Assembly (NCBI RefSeq): GCF_000233955.1
Contig: NZ_JH376616.1
Span: forward strand, 124,001-188,000
Origin: Paraprevotella clara YIT 11840
GTDB lineage: Bacteria; Bacteroidota; Bacteroidia; Bacteroidales; Bacteroidaceae
Direction: 5' to 3'
DNA length: 64,000 bases
Numbering within the stretch: the first letter of the stretch is position 1; every line of letters starts with the position of its first letter. The notes beneath the pieces are model-generated. The model ran no database searches. It was not told where the DNA came from and worked only from the letters and a program-made list of their open reading frames with translations. Positions 33,857-44,295 of the stretch are shown here, piece after piece. A program made the translations under genes and the position numbers.

Positions 33857-36748
33857 TTAAAAATCCAATATTCTTACAGCCGTGGCATCTCCGTAGTTAA
33901 TCACCATTTGGTAGGTGCCCGACTTCAAATCGCTCAAATCCAATACCATCGGCGCTACGTAACGAACAGCTTTCATCAATTTGGTTCCTTTCTTGTTATA
34001 GATAGCAATCTTGGCTGGTGTCTGGTCGGGAAGTGTCAGACGTATGCCACGCTTGTCCGGAGTGAAGGTAAAACGCATCCCCTCCAATGCTTTGGCATGA
34101 TTGACGGGCAATACCGACAGGTCCTCCGGTTGGAAGTCCACACTGACTTTCAATGTATTTCCTTTCACGTTAACCGGCTTTATATATACATCCTGACGGG
34201 TGCCCGGCTCTACCTGGGAAAGGTCCAGCGTAAGATTCAACGGACGAATCGAAGATTCGAAATCGAGCGAAACATTGTCCATCGTAAAGGTTACCTCTAC
34301 CGGATCCATACCCAAGGCATTGTTGATGCCCATGATGTAACCTTTCAGTCCTTTCACCTCCGGAGTCTCCAGATTCTTCCATACCGAACCGGACGGGTTT
34401 TCCGCACGCACCTGAGTGTCGTAACTGCGGATGTAGTAAGCTCCCCTGCCGGACGTTTTGTTATTCAGATAATACCCCTTGGCATTCAAGTCGCTGATTT
34501 TGTCTATATCCAAATCGGAAGGAAAAGTTATGAAATTCCATGCCTTGGGTACGAAAGTATATTTCAACACCAGCTTTTTTACCTGAACAATACCGTTTTT
34601 TACTACCACCTGCCCCATCTGTCCGGCATCACCATAGACAATCAGTTCTTCCAATACCTGACCGCCTTCCAACTCAACCCGTGCATCCTTCTGCACCACA
34701 AAGCCCTTGGAAAAGCGGAATGTACAAGTAGTAGTTGTGGTAGGTTCCCATTCCCGGTCGCCGGGCTGAAACGCCTCGACTACAATCTCGGCATGTTCGG
34801 GAAGCGTATGCAGGTTCAGTATGTTTCCGTCTTCTATCGTGGCAAACTCCTGTCCCTTCAAAATACGATATACCGGTGCCAATCCCGAAGAGGCCGTAGC
34901 TTTCATCGGCAACTTAAACGGCTTGTTGTGGGTTAACGGAAATTCTTTCTGCCAGTTTAAAGTCTGTTCCTTACGTGCCACCGCCGTGCGGTATAGTCTC
35001 GGCGCTCCGATTGAACCATGATCGTTTCCGGCTCCATCGCCACCGTATAGCACATCAATATGCAAAACGGAAACGCCGTCCAAAGGATAATCCCATGTAG
35101 TCTTCTTGCTGTTATTGACAGGGCCTGTTGTCGTAAGCTGCCGGTTATCCATCTTCAACGCAAACTCCATGACATAAGGCTGGCCTGACTGTTTGCCGAC
35201 ATCCGTGATAAAGCGGTCATAAATGCCCGCAGGCAAGGTAGTCTGCACCGAACCTACTGCATGAATACCAAATCCTTTTTTATATTTTTGCGTGGTGATT
35301 TGGAGCATAGAACCATTGACAGCCTTGTCTATCTGTGCATTTCCCTGCGTACGATAAGGCAAATCCGAAAGATAATCAAACATATCCAATCCCTCGTAAT
35401 AAGAACTATACATCGTCTCACCTCCTTCGTAACCGTAGGTAATGCGGAACACACGATTCATCTCTAAGTCAGGAACGGCAATAGCCAGAACCTTACCGGT
35501 TGTTCCGGACACAAACGGTGTGTTATTCCATATCGTCAACAAATCAAGTTGTTGCAATTCATTCAACAGATATACATCGTCATAGATATTCAGCGTCAGT
35601 TGTGAAAGCCGATTTGCCTGAGGATTGACATATAAATATACCGTTCCCGGATTGTTTCCGGACTCCGGTAATACAGAAGAGATAAAGATATTCTCTCCCG
35701 TGCGAACCGCATAAGACAACTGACTTACAGCACAAGCATATTGTTCGTTGCCGTATTGTGTGGCCTCGACAACCACTTCCGTAGATTGTCCATCTTTAAA
35801 GGTCAATACGTTGCCTTTCAAGTCGGCGGCATCGCGGCCTTTGATGATGCGGTAATATATCTTGCCTCCTGACGTGGCAGTAGCTTTCAAATCCACTTGC
35901 CGAGGATACATGATGGTTTCTCCCGTATTCGTAAACGTAACCTGTTGCTCCTGCTTGTCCGACTGGGTACGTTCCATATACAGTCTGGCCAAGTTGTAGT
36001 TTCCGATAGCATTTGAATTATTCGTAAAGTCCAACCTGATTTTTGTCAATGGCAAGTGTGGAATAAAAGCTGGGTAGTCAGCCGTGGAAATGGACTTTAT
36101 TGCATTTGAATTAACGGTGAAGTCCAATTTTTTTCCATCATTACAATAGAACATGAATTTAAGATTTCCGCTGCCATTCTGTGTTCCCAATACCATATCA
36201 AACTTACGAAAATTCATTTCTTCCGGGAGGTCATAGATGATTTGACCACCCTTGCTGGAAACTCCTTTATAGTAAGTCTTATCGTTTGTCTGCAAATTCT
36301 GGTCCGTACCGAAGCAACGGTCCACACCGGGCAATGTTCCAGCTACGGCTGTGGTAGCCTCCGTCCATTGATAGTCTCCCAACCACATGAAAGCTTCCGT
36401 ATTGGCTTGGTTCACGCACTCGGTAAGCAACCGGGTGTCGTCGTCCAACACCACTTCCATGCGATAGGCATAGTCTCCGGTTTGCATCTCCACATCCGCC
36501 GTCAGGAAAGAACCTTCTATCAATTCATAATCCGAAGCTGTCGTAGCAAAACCGTCAGACATCCGATAAGCATAAGAAGTGACCGATTTGATTTGCTTTC
36601 CTGCCAACTCCACCTTAGCTTTTAACTGACCGGCACTGCCATTGGAATATAATCCCAAAAGTTCTATGGATTGAGCGTGGAGGCTTACCGATGCCCATAC
36701 GAGCATCAGTAAACATCCTATTTTACCTATTAATTTATTCTTTATCAT
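33857..36748 (-). CDS. Secreted T9SS-type protein with NPCBM-like domains
   Basis: Protein of 963 residues with a signal peptide (1-25, cut after LHAQ). Two regions resemble NPCBM carbohydrate-binding modules: about 110-260 (VDRCFGTDQNLQ, YKGVSSKGGQIIYDLP) and about 470-590 (KKGFGIHAVGSVQTTLPAGI). Ig-like repeats lie between, and the C-terminus (about 890-963, IAIYNKKGTKLMKAV to the end) fits a T9SS type A sorting domain. No catalytic domain is recognised; it is probably a surface binding protein. Its ATG overlaps the stop of the giant upstream gene (36745-36748), so the two are translationally coupled. Confidence 0.75.
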   Translation of the reverse strand: MIKNKLIGKIGCLLMLVWASVSLHAQSIELLGLYSNGSAGQLKAKVELAGKQIKSVTSYAYRMSDGFATTASDYELIEGSFLTADVEMQTGDYAYRMEVVLDDDTRLLTECVNQANTEAFMWLGDYQWTEATTAVAGTLPGVDRCFGTDQNLQTNDKTYYKGVSSKGGQIIYDLPEEMNFRKFDMVLGTQNGSGNLKFMFYCNDGKKLDFTVNSNAIKSISTADYPAFIPHLPLTKIRLDFTNNSNAIGNYNLARLYMERTQSDKQEQQVTFTNTGETIMYPRQVDLKATATSGGKIYYRIIKGRDAADLKGNVLTFKDGQSTEVVVEATQYGNEQYACAVSQLSYAVRTGENIFISSVLPESGNNPGTVYLYVNPQANRLSQLTLNIYDDVYLLNELQQLDLLTIWNNTPFVSGTTGKVLAIAVPDLEMNRVFRITYGYEGGETMYSSYYEGLDMFDYLSDLPYRTQGNAQIDKAVNGSMLQITTQKYKKGFGIHAVGSVQTTLPAGIYDRFITDVGKQSGQPYVMEFALKMDNRQLTTTGPVNNSKKTTWDYPLDGVSVLHIDVLYGGDGAGNDHGSIGAPRLYRTAVARKEQTLNWQKEFPLTHNKPFKLPMKATASSGLAPVYRILKGQEFATIEDGNILNLHTLPEHAEIVVEAFQPGDREWEPTTTTTCTFRFSKGFVVQKDARVELEGGQVLEELIVYGDAGQMGQVVVKNGIVQVKKLVLKYTFVPKAWNFITFPSDLDIDKISDLNAKGYYLNNKTSGRGAYYIRSYDTQVRAENPSGSVWKNLETPEVKGLKGYIMGINNALGMDPVEVTFTMDNVSLDFESSIRPLNLTLDLSQVEPGTRQDVYIKPVNVKGNTLKVSVDFQPEDLSVLPVNHAKALEGMRFTFTPDKRGIRLTLPDQTPAKIAIYNKKGTKLMKAVRYVAPMVLDLSDLKSGTYQMVINYGDATAVRILDF

Positions 36749-39700
36749 TTCAATATAATTTTAGTCACATAATCTTTTCCGTTCTCACTGATTTTCACAA
36801 CATGTATTCCCGGTTTCAAAGATACCGAATAGTTGTGTTGAGCCGTTTTGTCGCGTGCTACAAGCTGACCTTGCACATTGAAGATTTGAATGTCGGCATT
36901 GCCACGCAGATTCTCTATCATGCAGGTAGTTCCTGAAACGTACACCTTATAACCGGCTGTTTCTACTCTGTCTTCAACACCAACCGAAGTGTCATGACGT
37001 TTCACCTTCAATACGAAACGGTCTTTCACATCTCCGGTTTGCGTGATATCAAACTCATAGGCGTTTTCCTGATCCAACTTCCATTCCGCCCCCGTATGTT
37101 TGTCCCAAAGGATAACCTCATCATCTCCTGTAAAACCGGTTATCCGGCTCAAACGAAGAGACAACTTGCCAGGAGTTCCTATTCTCAAACCCAGTTTGAC
37201 TTCTTCGGTATCCATCGGCAGTGTGTTCACAGAAGCCGCCGATTTTCCGGCTGCAGAGAACAATTGATTGGCTGTGGCTGACAAACTCCAGAATTTCGGA
37301 GCATCTTCATTCACCACAAAATCTGCCGAAGCACCTTCTTCCCAAATAATGTCCGTACGATCTTGCTCTTTATCCCCTGCGTAAAGTTTCAAGCGCACTG
37401 AAGTATATTCGTTTGCAGTATAGTAATCGAATGTACGACGGTTAAGCGTCACCTCTTTGGCCACAGGAGTCACGGTAAGTTCAGCCTCAGGTGCCAGTGT
37501 CTGGACAAAATAAGACTGGAACGGTATGATCTTCTGTTCCTCATCATAGTTCGTCATATCGAATGTAATGTAGTTGTCCAACTCCTTATTATACTGATAA
37601 ACGAATTTAGTCACCTTGTGCTCGTCAAAGATCACATTCTGGTGTTTCGTGATGTTGATGTCTGCCAAATACGGATTACCGATCAGGTTCCATCCCTCCT
37701 GAGCCTTACCGTAAGGAGATTCAAAATGCTCCAAGTGGCCGATAGTTACCGAACTGTTCGACAGTAAGGTTCCGTTTCCGATATTCATCGCATTATCTAC
37801 GTCAGCAATCGTCGTCAACTGAACTTCTTCTTCCAGATAGCCTTGCAGCAGTTCGGCTTCCACTTCCAAGTCTGCCGTAGGTGCAGTAGCCACAAAAGTA
37901 TAGTCGTCCGTGCCGTTTTTCAATTTCAGTTCGACCTTGGGCTCAAGATAAACCTTGAACTCCAACGGAGCTGATTCCGCACCGACCGCCTGGACGGTTA
38001 TCGGATTCAAAGCCATTTTATCCAACTTGGATTGGTCTATCATGATCGTAAAGCGATTATCGCCATTACGCATGTCTACACTGTCTTTATCCAAAGAGGC
38101 GTAGGCCGTTTCTTTCACTTCCAGCATCACCACATCATCGGCATTTCCGCTCAATACTTTCACTTGCAGAGGCAATCCCTTGGCGGTTTCCTCCAGCATG
38201 ATATTGCTGTTTCCGGACATTCCGTCAGCCAAAGCCAGCTCCACCTTCACCGGACGTTTGCCGGATTCAGGAGAGACAAAGAACATCACTTCGGAAGCAC
38301 GGTTCAACAACGCTCCCTCGATAGAAAACTCTGCTTTGCCGTTTTCAACAGTCTGTGCTTCCACAAAATGTTCAAACGGACTTTCCGAACCTAAAGCACG
38401 AATGGCCATCACCAAATGGTCCTGCTCCATAATACCGGCATGACGGTAACGTAAAGTAATCCGATCGGTTGCTGTCAACTGTGGATCGTTTGCATAAACC
38501 AATGTGTAGTGTGTTTTGCTCAAAGGCAAATCGGATTGTCTTCCGGCTGCTACATAGTTGTAAGAGGTACCGTCGAATGTATTCCATTCTCCCAGTACAT
38601 TCTTTCCTTCCGGATAAATCAACTGTACGGCTGAAGTTTCGGACATTTGGTTCAGATGCAGGCGACTTTCCGGATTAAACGGCACAGTAGAACGATAGTT
38701 TTGTGTCAAAGTACCGTAGTGCTTCAGCGACATGTCCTGTACGCTTTCACGCAAATCCCCGTTTTCATCTCTTACATCCATCGTCAAATAAGCCACTAAT
38801 GCCGAATCATTCAGCAACACTCTTTCCTGCATATATCTCAAGACTTCTTCCTGGGTCAGTGAGCGGTTCCATACGGCAACCTGATCGAATGCTCCCGTAA
38901 ACCAAGTGTTACCCATTTGGTTCTGTCCCAACATCAACATGGAATGTATGCGTCCTTTGTTTATATTACGTTTTATAGAATATTTCATTCCGTTCAGGTA
39001 ATAATCCATACCATCGGGGCGGGCCACCAATGCCAGATGAATCCATTGTCCAACCTGATCTTTCGTCACGTTGAGTGAAGTAGATTGGTTCCAACTCCAG
39101 GATTCTTCATTCCAATGACAGCGTACATTACCGTTTTGCAAGTGTAGTCCTGTTGCTACAGAGGGATTTGAAGAGCGGAAAAATAAGAGCGGTTTGGTTC
39201 CGGACAATATGTCTACATCACCCAAATATACCCACCCCATTATGGTCACGGTATTGGATTCATGCAAAGCAACATAGTTATCTGCCGAACCCACCAAAAT
39301 TCCACCTTTCTCTACCCACGTCGAGTTACCCAACTCTTTCGGGGTAATCCGGTTGACAACCTCAATCGGCATCGGAATCATCTTTTCATCGGTCTTGCCT
39401 TTCAGGGTCACCAGATTCCGTTCATTGAAGGCTCCCAAATTCTGCCCTATTTTAAGATCGGAGGAAGCTTCACCCTTCGTAAAATAGAATCCGGTTTGAG
39501 GTTGCAGCACGTCATTGTCCGACACGATATCATACACACCGTTCGGTTCTGCCAAGCCTTCCACAATAGAAGCGTGGGCTTTGACAGTATGCTGATCCTC
39601 GGAATATACGGTAAGCTCTCCTCTATTTGAAACTCCCTCAACGGTCATTTCGATAGCCGGCTTCAAAGACACTACCAACATTTTTTTGCCTTGCAGTTCC

Positions 39701-42700
39701 TGCATCGGCAAATCAGTCGCTTGCAAAGTCTGCGTATCTGCATTATAGGTCAAATCTCCCACCAAATTCCAATAATTCCTACGTCCGTCTTCCGAATAAT
39801 ACAGACGATAACGCTTGTTCTGATTAAAAGGTTTGCCTTCGACAGCATAGAAATCTAACGTCAAAGTGTCTGCTTCGGCAACGGTAAAGTTTCGGAAGAT
39901 ATATCCAGTCGGTTCTACCTCATAATATTTGGTATCCAAATTGGATTTGTCTTCCAACCAATGTTCCGCTTTATAAGCATATACACCGATCTGATAATCC
40001 GATGTTGTATTTTTAACGGCTATCTTCAACAGATTGACTCCCCGGTCTTCAAAGAGTTTCTCACCATCGGTCAATACACCGTAAGCAGCTCGTTGTGCAC
40101 TGATGGGGAGCGACATTTTTTCATGAGTAACCTCCGCACGCGTCATCACACGTGGCTGATATCCGGCAAATGTTTCCAAGTCTCCGGACAGATTATCCCC
40201 ATTGAAAGCATAGTAAGCCACAAGTCCGTTACGATTGTCTACATTCACGGAATACATTTCACGACGGATTTCCTCTTCATTCAATTCGTAGTTCCATATC
40301 TTTAATTCATCTACGGCTGCCTCTATCGGCGCATACTCAAAAGCATCTGCAAACAGCGACAGGTAAGTGGAATTATTCAGCGTATGTTCCCTGCGATAAC
40401 GCTCTCCCTCACCAGTTAACATACCGTTTACATACAGACGTATCGAACCGTCACGTTTCTCGGTTATCGCCACATGAGCCCACTCACCCATGTTCAATTT
40501 ACCCCCTTCGATGGTTTTCTGTTCATCGGAAGCCGGTTCATACGTCGGCTTGTTAAACTGGTTGCTTGGAGAATATCTGAATTTCAAAGTTCCGTTTTCT
40601 ACGAAAAGCAACCAACCTTTTGCACCTTTATCATATTCTTTCTGACGGTTGGCCAACAAAACTCCATCATTCATCGGTTTCACCCAAAGGTCTACAGTAA
40701 AGTCATTGAAGAAATAATCTACATATCCTAAATCTATTCTGCCCTTTCCGTTTGAATACAACGCATTTCCGGCTTTCTTTTCCAATTTTACATCCGGTGT
40801 TTCCTTCACGATGTATTCGGCCGAAAGGGTAGACACATCGGGAGATTCTCTAAGTGTGAGTTTCAACTGTACTTTATCTCCGGGACGCAAGGCCTGAGTA
40901 AGATACTGATAGGGATTATCTACCTTCATTCCATTTACCGTCCATTCATAATAGTAATACAACGGAATAGTCCATTTCGTATCAATACCGATAGTACGAC
41001 GGCCATCCACATGGGTGATTTCTTTTAAGGCAAATCCGTTTTTAAAGAAACGGTCGGAAGGATGCTCCAAATCGGCTACCCATACGCCGCGACCATAATC
41101 AGCCAGTACCATCTCTTGTGTGGTATAATTCATGACAATATCACTGAATTTTCCACTATTATATCCCTTGGTCCAAAAACGCCAGGTATTTGAACCGTTT
41201 TCCAGAATATAGATTCCGGCACTACCACGATTCACAAAATAAAGATCGCCACTACCTTCGTGGAAAAACAAGTGGTCGCAAGCTATATTAGGAAGGCCCT
41301 CTCCTACTTTTTCCCAACGACTTTCGTTGACATACAATCGCATGACCTGTCCTGTCTGTCCCAAATACAGGATGTCGCTGTTATCGGGATCTGCCGCTAA
41401 TCTGGTATTGCTAAATTTAGCCGGCTCACCGTTGTACAGGATGTCCTGAAAAGAGTTTCCACTGTCTATGGATTTCTTTAAGATATTATCAGTAGTACGT
41501 ACAAAAATAGTAGTATATCCTTTATCGCGTGCAAATGTGACATCCGCGACATCCGCCCCGACATTATCAAACAGATTAGTCAGGCTCCGACCTATATCAT
41601 CAATGCGGTAGAAAGTGTTTCCTTTTCCCGTTCCCGTACGTCTCATATACCAGGAACCAGTATGTACATCAGCGTAATTGGTGGTCGTGCTCCACGAGTC
41701 CAACGGCATATTCTCAATACCGCCTCCGCCACCTCCGGAGAAGTAGCATGTGCTGGTATAAGGATTGGCGCTGGATTCGGAACCTTCATAACCACGCCAA
41801 TTTCCCCATCGACCGTAGCGGTAGGTCTGCACATCAATATCCTGCGTGTTACCCACCATCAACTGATCACCGAATTCATTGACACGGATATTGTAATACA
41901 ACATCTGTCCCATATTTCCTCCAATATTAGTCCATTGGTTATTGTTCACATCCAAATCTTTCATCAACATACCGCCATCCGAACCTCTGAACACCCGACC
42001 ACTCTTGTGAGAAAGAATGAAATGATTGTCTGCATTATGACGAGAATTGGTTACCGCATAATATTTGCCGTCATCCTGTAACGACGTCAAACGGATTGAC
42101 CATGCAAACTGATCGAAATTTTTTCCTCCGTCAGAACTAATGGCAGAACTCATCGTACATCCGTACACCCAATTCGGATCACGAAGGTTTACACCGAAAC
42201 CTCCCAACCAATTCCAAGGAGCCTCATTGCCAAAAACAGTACCTCCACCGATTCCAGCACTAGGCTCTTGAAGCGTTATCCAAGTCTTTCCCTTGTCTTC
42301 GGTATAATAGAGTGCCGTAGCATTTCCGTTACGAACTGCTGCCGCAAACCACATTTGGTTCGGATTTATGGTACTGATGACCATATTACCCGGCGAAGTG
42401 GCTCTTAAAGGGAATATCGTCTTGTTATCCGGGTCGGAAGGATCATTACGCAGTGCCGTCCGGTTTTCATTATATACATCAAAACTCATCTTCTTGATGT
42501 TATATTTTCTCTTTCCATTTTCCACCGTGCTTTTCGCTCCATCGTCAAAATAGAAGATAGACCGAGACCCTGGTATGTAAATTATATCCCGGTTGGAGGG
42601 ATCAAACTCCACAGACTGGAACCACACGCCTTTTCCCACACCATTGGGATGGACGTCTTTTAGTTCATCCGGTACAATGACCTCTGTCCAGGTTTTACAG

Positions 42701-43629
42701 GTGTCTTCACTAATCCAAAGTTTACTGGCCCAATGCTCAATCCCCCCTTGCTGCTGTGCGCCGATGAATTTCAGATTTCCGGCTTTGTCGCGAAAAGCAT
42801 AACCTCGCTTATATCCTTTGTGAGTAGCCCCTTCTATACGACGCCAGCTATCTCCGCCGTCCGTTGTTTCATACACCGTACTGTTATCACCAAAAGCAAA
42901 CAAGTGATTCCAATCATCCGGGTCTACAGGGATCGAGGAATGGCGAACCGTGCTGCGGTGAGCTCTCACCGGAATATTATCCGTGATGCATGTCCAGGTA
43001 AGCCCTCCGTTATCAGTCTTGAAAATGCCTGCTCCGTCGGGAATTACATACAATTTGTCATGGTCTTCAGGATGTACCACACCCCAATGCATACGTCCAG
43101 ACGATGGTTTATGTTCCACCGTACGGAAATAGGCTGTATTACGAATACCTTTTTTACGGTCTTCTGGAGTGTACACGATTTTGGGCCAGGTATGGTTCAG
43201 TACATCGGTTGGAACAGTACGGGCTATACTGGCTTGCATCACCTCGTTATAGGTTGTATCCACGAACTGGTAGAGCGTATCTCCGCCCGGCATGATACCG
43301 TAAGTGGGTAGCCATTGCTTGGCATACCATCCGTAACCGAATTTGTTCTTGGCAGCCTTACGGTCTTTTAAGGCCGTCTTCATGATGGTTACAATCTCTT
43401 GAGGGCTCCATCCGTCATGTGCCAACTTCATATACACTTGATCATCCAGCAAGTCTTCCATCTTCACGTATTCAAATGCGGAATCCGGAAGCAAAGCTGC
43501 TTCTTTTACCATTTTATTGCGTCGTTTCAGGTCCCTGTCGGAATCCGAAGCATACTCATTTCTTGCATAACTATGCAAAACAAAACAGCAAAATAAAAGT
43601 TGAGTGGTTAAAAAAAGTTTCTTTATCAT
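36745..43629 (-). CDS. Giant T9SS cargo protein: beta-propeller, LamG domains, sorting domain
   Basis: Secreted protein of 2,294 residues. Order: signal peptide (about 1-22); a charged segment; a long sialidase/VPS10-like beta-propeller (about 175-850) with repeated Asp-box-type motifs such as IFKTDNGGLTWT and VYETTDGGDSWRRI; a PKD/Ig-like domain (about 885-945); LamG/concanavalin-like domain 1 (about 955-1130, FTVDLWVKPMNDG); LamG domain 2 (about 1436-1600, VTIMGWVYLGDVD); Ig-like repeats; the segment EGWNLIGNPYLADINI; and a T9SS type A sorting domain (about 2216-2294, IQIFNVQGQLVARDK to KIILK). No sialidase catalytic arginine triad is obvious, so the propeller is probably a binding scaffold. 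It is likely surface-anchored and binds glycans or proteins. Confidence 0.85.
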   Translation of the reverse strand: MIKKLFLTTQLLFCCFVLHSYARNEYASDSDRDLKRRNKMVKEAALLPDSAFEYVKMEDLLDDQVYMKLAHDGWSPQEIVTIMKTALKDRKAAKNKFGYGWYAKQWLPTYGIMPGGDTLYQFVDTTYNEVMQASIARTVPTDVLNHTWPKIVYTPEDRKKGIRNTAYFRTVEHKPSSGRMHWGVVHPEDHDKLYVIPDGAGIFKTDNGGLTWTCITDNIPVRAHRSTVRHSSIPVDPDDWNHLFAFGDNSTVYETTDGGDSWRRIEGATHKGYKRGYAFRDKAGNLKFIGAQQQGGIEHWASKLWISEDTCKTWTEVIVPDELKDVHPNGVGKGVWFQSVEFDPSNRDIIYIPGSRSIFYFDDGAKSTVENGKRKYNIKKMSFDVYNENRTALRNDPSDPDNKTIFPLRATSPGNMVISTINPNQMWFAAAVRNGNATALYYTEDKGKTWITLQEPSAGIGGGTVFGNEAPWNWLGGFGVNLRDPNWVYGCTMSSAISSDGGKNFDQFAWSIRLTSLQDDGKYYAVTNSRHNADNHFILSHKSGRVFRGSDGGMLMKDLDVNNNQWTNIGGNMGQMLYYNIRVNEFGDQLMVGNTQDIDVQTYRYGRWGNWRGYEGSESSANPYTSTCYFSGGGGGGIENMPLDSWSTTTNYADVHTGSWYMRRTGTGKGNTFYRIDDIGRSLTNLFDNVGADVADVTFARDKGYTTIFVRTTDNILKKSIDSGNSFQDILYNGEPAKFSNTRLAADPDNSDILYLGQTGQVMRLYVNESRWEKVGEGLPNIACDHLFFHEGSGDLYFVNRGSAGIYILENGSNTWRFWTKGYNSGKFSDIVMNYTTQEMVLADYGRGVWVADLEHPSDRFFKNGFALKEITHVDGRRTIGIDTKWTIPLYYYYEWTVNGMKVDNPYQYLTQALRPGDKVQLKLTLRESPDVSTLSAEYIVKETPDVKLEKKAGNALYSNGKGRIDLGYVDYFFNDFTVDLWVKPMNDGVLLANRQKEYDKGAKGWLLFVENGTLKFRYSPSNQFNKPTYEPASDEQKTIEGGKLNMGEWAHVAITEKRDGSIRLYVNGMLTGEGERYRREHTLNNSTYLSLFADAFEYAPIEAAVDELKIWNYELNEEEIRREMYSVNVDNRNGLVAYYAFNGDNLSGDLETFAGYQPRVMTRAEVTHEKMSLPISAQRAAYGVLTDGEKLFEDRGVNLLKIAVKNTTSDYQIGVYAYKAEHWLEDKSNLDTKYYEVEPTGYIFRNFTVAEADTLTLDFYAVEGKPFNQNKRYRLYYSEDGRRNYWNLVGDLTYNADTQTLQATDLPMQELQGKKMLVVSLKPAIEMTVEGVSNRGELTVYSEDQHTVKAHASIVEGLAEPNGVYDIVSDNDVLQPQTGFYFTKGEASSDLKIGQNLGAFNERNLVTLKGKTDEKMIPMPIEVVNRITPKELGNSTWVEKGGILVGSADNYVALHESNTVTIMGWVYLGDVDILSGTKPLLFFRSSNPSVATGLHLQNGNVRCHWNEESWSWNQSTSLNVTKDQVGQWIHLALVARPDGMDYYLNGMKYSIKRNINKGRIHSMLMLGQNQMGNTWFTGAFDQVAVWNRSLTQEEVLRYMQERVLLNDSALVAYLTMDVRDENGDLRESVQDMSLKHYGTLTQNYRSTVPFNPESRLHLNQMSETSAVQLIYPEGKNVLGEWNTFDGTSYNYVAAGRQSDLPLSKTHYTLVYANDPQLTATDRITLRYRHAGIMEQDHLVMAIRALGSESPFEHFVEAQTVENGKAEFSIEGALLNRASEVMFFVSPESGKRPVKVELALADGMSGNSNIMLEETAKGLPLQVKVLSGNADDVVMLEVKETAYASLDKDSVDMRNGDNRFTIMIDQSKLDKMALNPITVQAVGAESAPLEFKVYLEPKVELKLKNGTDDYTFVATAPTADLEVEAELLQGYLEEEVQLTTIADVDNAMNIGNGTLLSNSSVTIGHLEHFESPYGKAQEGWNLIGNPYLADINITKHQNVIFDEHKVTKFVYQYNKELDNYITFDMTNYDEEQKIIPFQSYFVQTLAPEAELTVTPVAKEVTLNRRTFDYYTANEYTSVRLKLYAGDKEQDRTDIIWEEGASADFVVNEDAPKFWSLSATANQLFSAAGKSAASVNTLPMDTEEVKLGLRIGTPGKLSLRLSRITGFTGDDEVILWDKHTGAEWKLDQENAYEFDITQTGDVKDRFVLKVKRHDTSVGVEDRVETAGYKVYVSGTTCMIENLRGNADIQIFNVQGQLVARDKTAQHNYSVSLKPGIHVVKISENGKDYVTKIILK

Positions 43630-43739
43630 CTAACTTCTGTTTTAAATTTAATACTGTATCCCAAAAACAATCTAATCTTAAAAAGTATATTGGAATTTAT
43701 TTGTGCTTTTCCGCTATCCTTTCTGATCAACTGAAAAAA

Positions 43740-43943
43740 TCATCGCCATGCGTCCCAAAAATCATCCGGATTATGTCCCGAGTTATATCCCGGATTTGGA
43801 GGTTCCGGATTCATATCACTTCCGGCAATCATCATCTCTGTTTCGAATGACATGACCCGGACTTCAGGACTCACATAATTTTTACGCCCATAGTTAAGTG
43901 TTGTTCTCATCTCGGTTTCCGCTAATAGCATCATTTGATTCAT
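43740..43943 (-). CDS. 67-residue peptide of the YxxPExxxxxxExxMIAxS type
   Basis: Small protein of 67 residues. The middle part NYVSPEVRVMSFETEMMIAG follows a pattern seen in many short Bacteroidales peptides (a Pro-Glu motif, alternating hydrophobic/acidic residues, then Met-Ile-Ala-x-Ser). The C-terminus is rich in Pro, Gly, Asn and Trp (NPEPPNPGYNSGHNPDDFWD). It has no standard signal peptide. It is the first gene of the T9SS cluster, with its own promoter (44016-44046), 110 bases before the giant gene. Function unknown; a precursor peptide, secreted peptide or a regulator are all possible. Translation may begin at Met1 or at the Met of MRTTLNYG. Confidence 0.65.
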   Translation of the reverse strand: MNQMMLLAETEMRTTLNYGRKNYVSPEVRVMSFETEMMIAGSDMNPEPPNPGYNSGHNPDDFWDAWR

Positions 43944-44295
43944 TTTCTTTTAATTTTTAATTGATAGAATTAGTGCAAGCCAAGTCTATTCGGACTCCTC
44001 CGATAAATTGGAACACAAAGGTAATGGCAGTTATGTGGTTTTACAAGAGGGATTTAGTTAAAGAAAAAAGATAAACAATAAAAATAGAAGCTTATATAAA
44101 AGGAATATTTGCGGTCAAAAATCCCCAAAAAGCCAAACAGTTATAACCAAGAATAAATACAAAGGCACTTATATGCACACTTCGTAATACAAAAGCCATT
44201 CAAACAACAAGATTATAACTACTACAAATCAGTCTTTGTTGTTAAAAATCATATATTCCATAAAAATAAGAAAAGGACATCAAGCCATTCTAGCA
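43944..44295. other. Intergenic region upstream of the T9SS cluster
   Basis: These 352 bases hold the T9SS cluster promoter (44016-44046) and a small hairpin in the leader (AGTC/GACT near 43983-43996). The AT-rich rest, about 44047-44295, shows no gene and no clear terminator for the PAP2/Bat operon. Confidence 0.45.
44016..44046 (-). promoter_or_regulatory. Bacteroidetes-type promoter of the T9SS cluster
   Basis: On the minus strand TTG (44044-44046), 20 bases, TACCTTTG (44016-44023). It predicts a leader of about 65 bases before the 67-residue peptide. Confidence 0.6.

Noticed and set aside
33794-34936. 380-codon plus-strand frame opposite the 963-residue cargo gene
   Set aside because: Antisense shadow without known domains; it starts within the intercistronic hairpin region.
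36745-43629. Giant protein as an active sialidase
   Set aside because: The Asp-box-like repeats are present, but I could not find the catalytic arginine triad and FRIP-type motif; a binding propeller is more likely.
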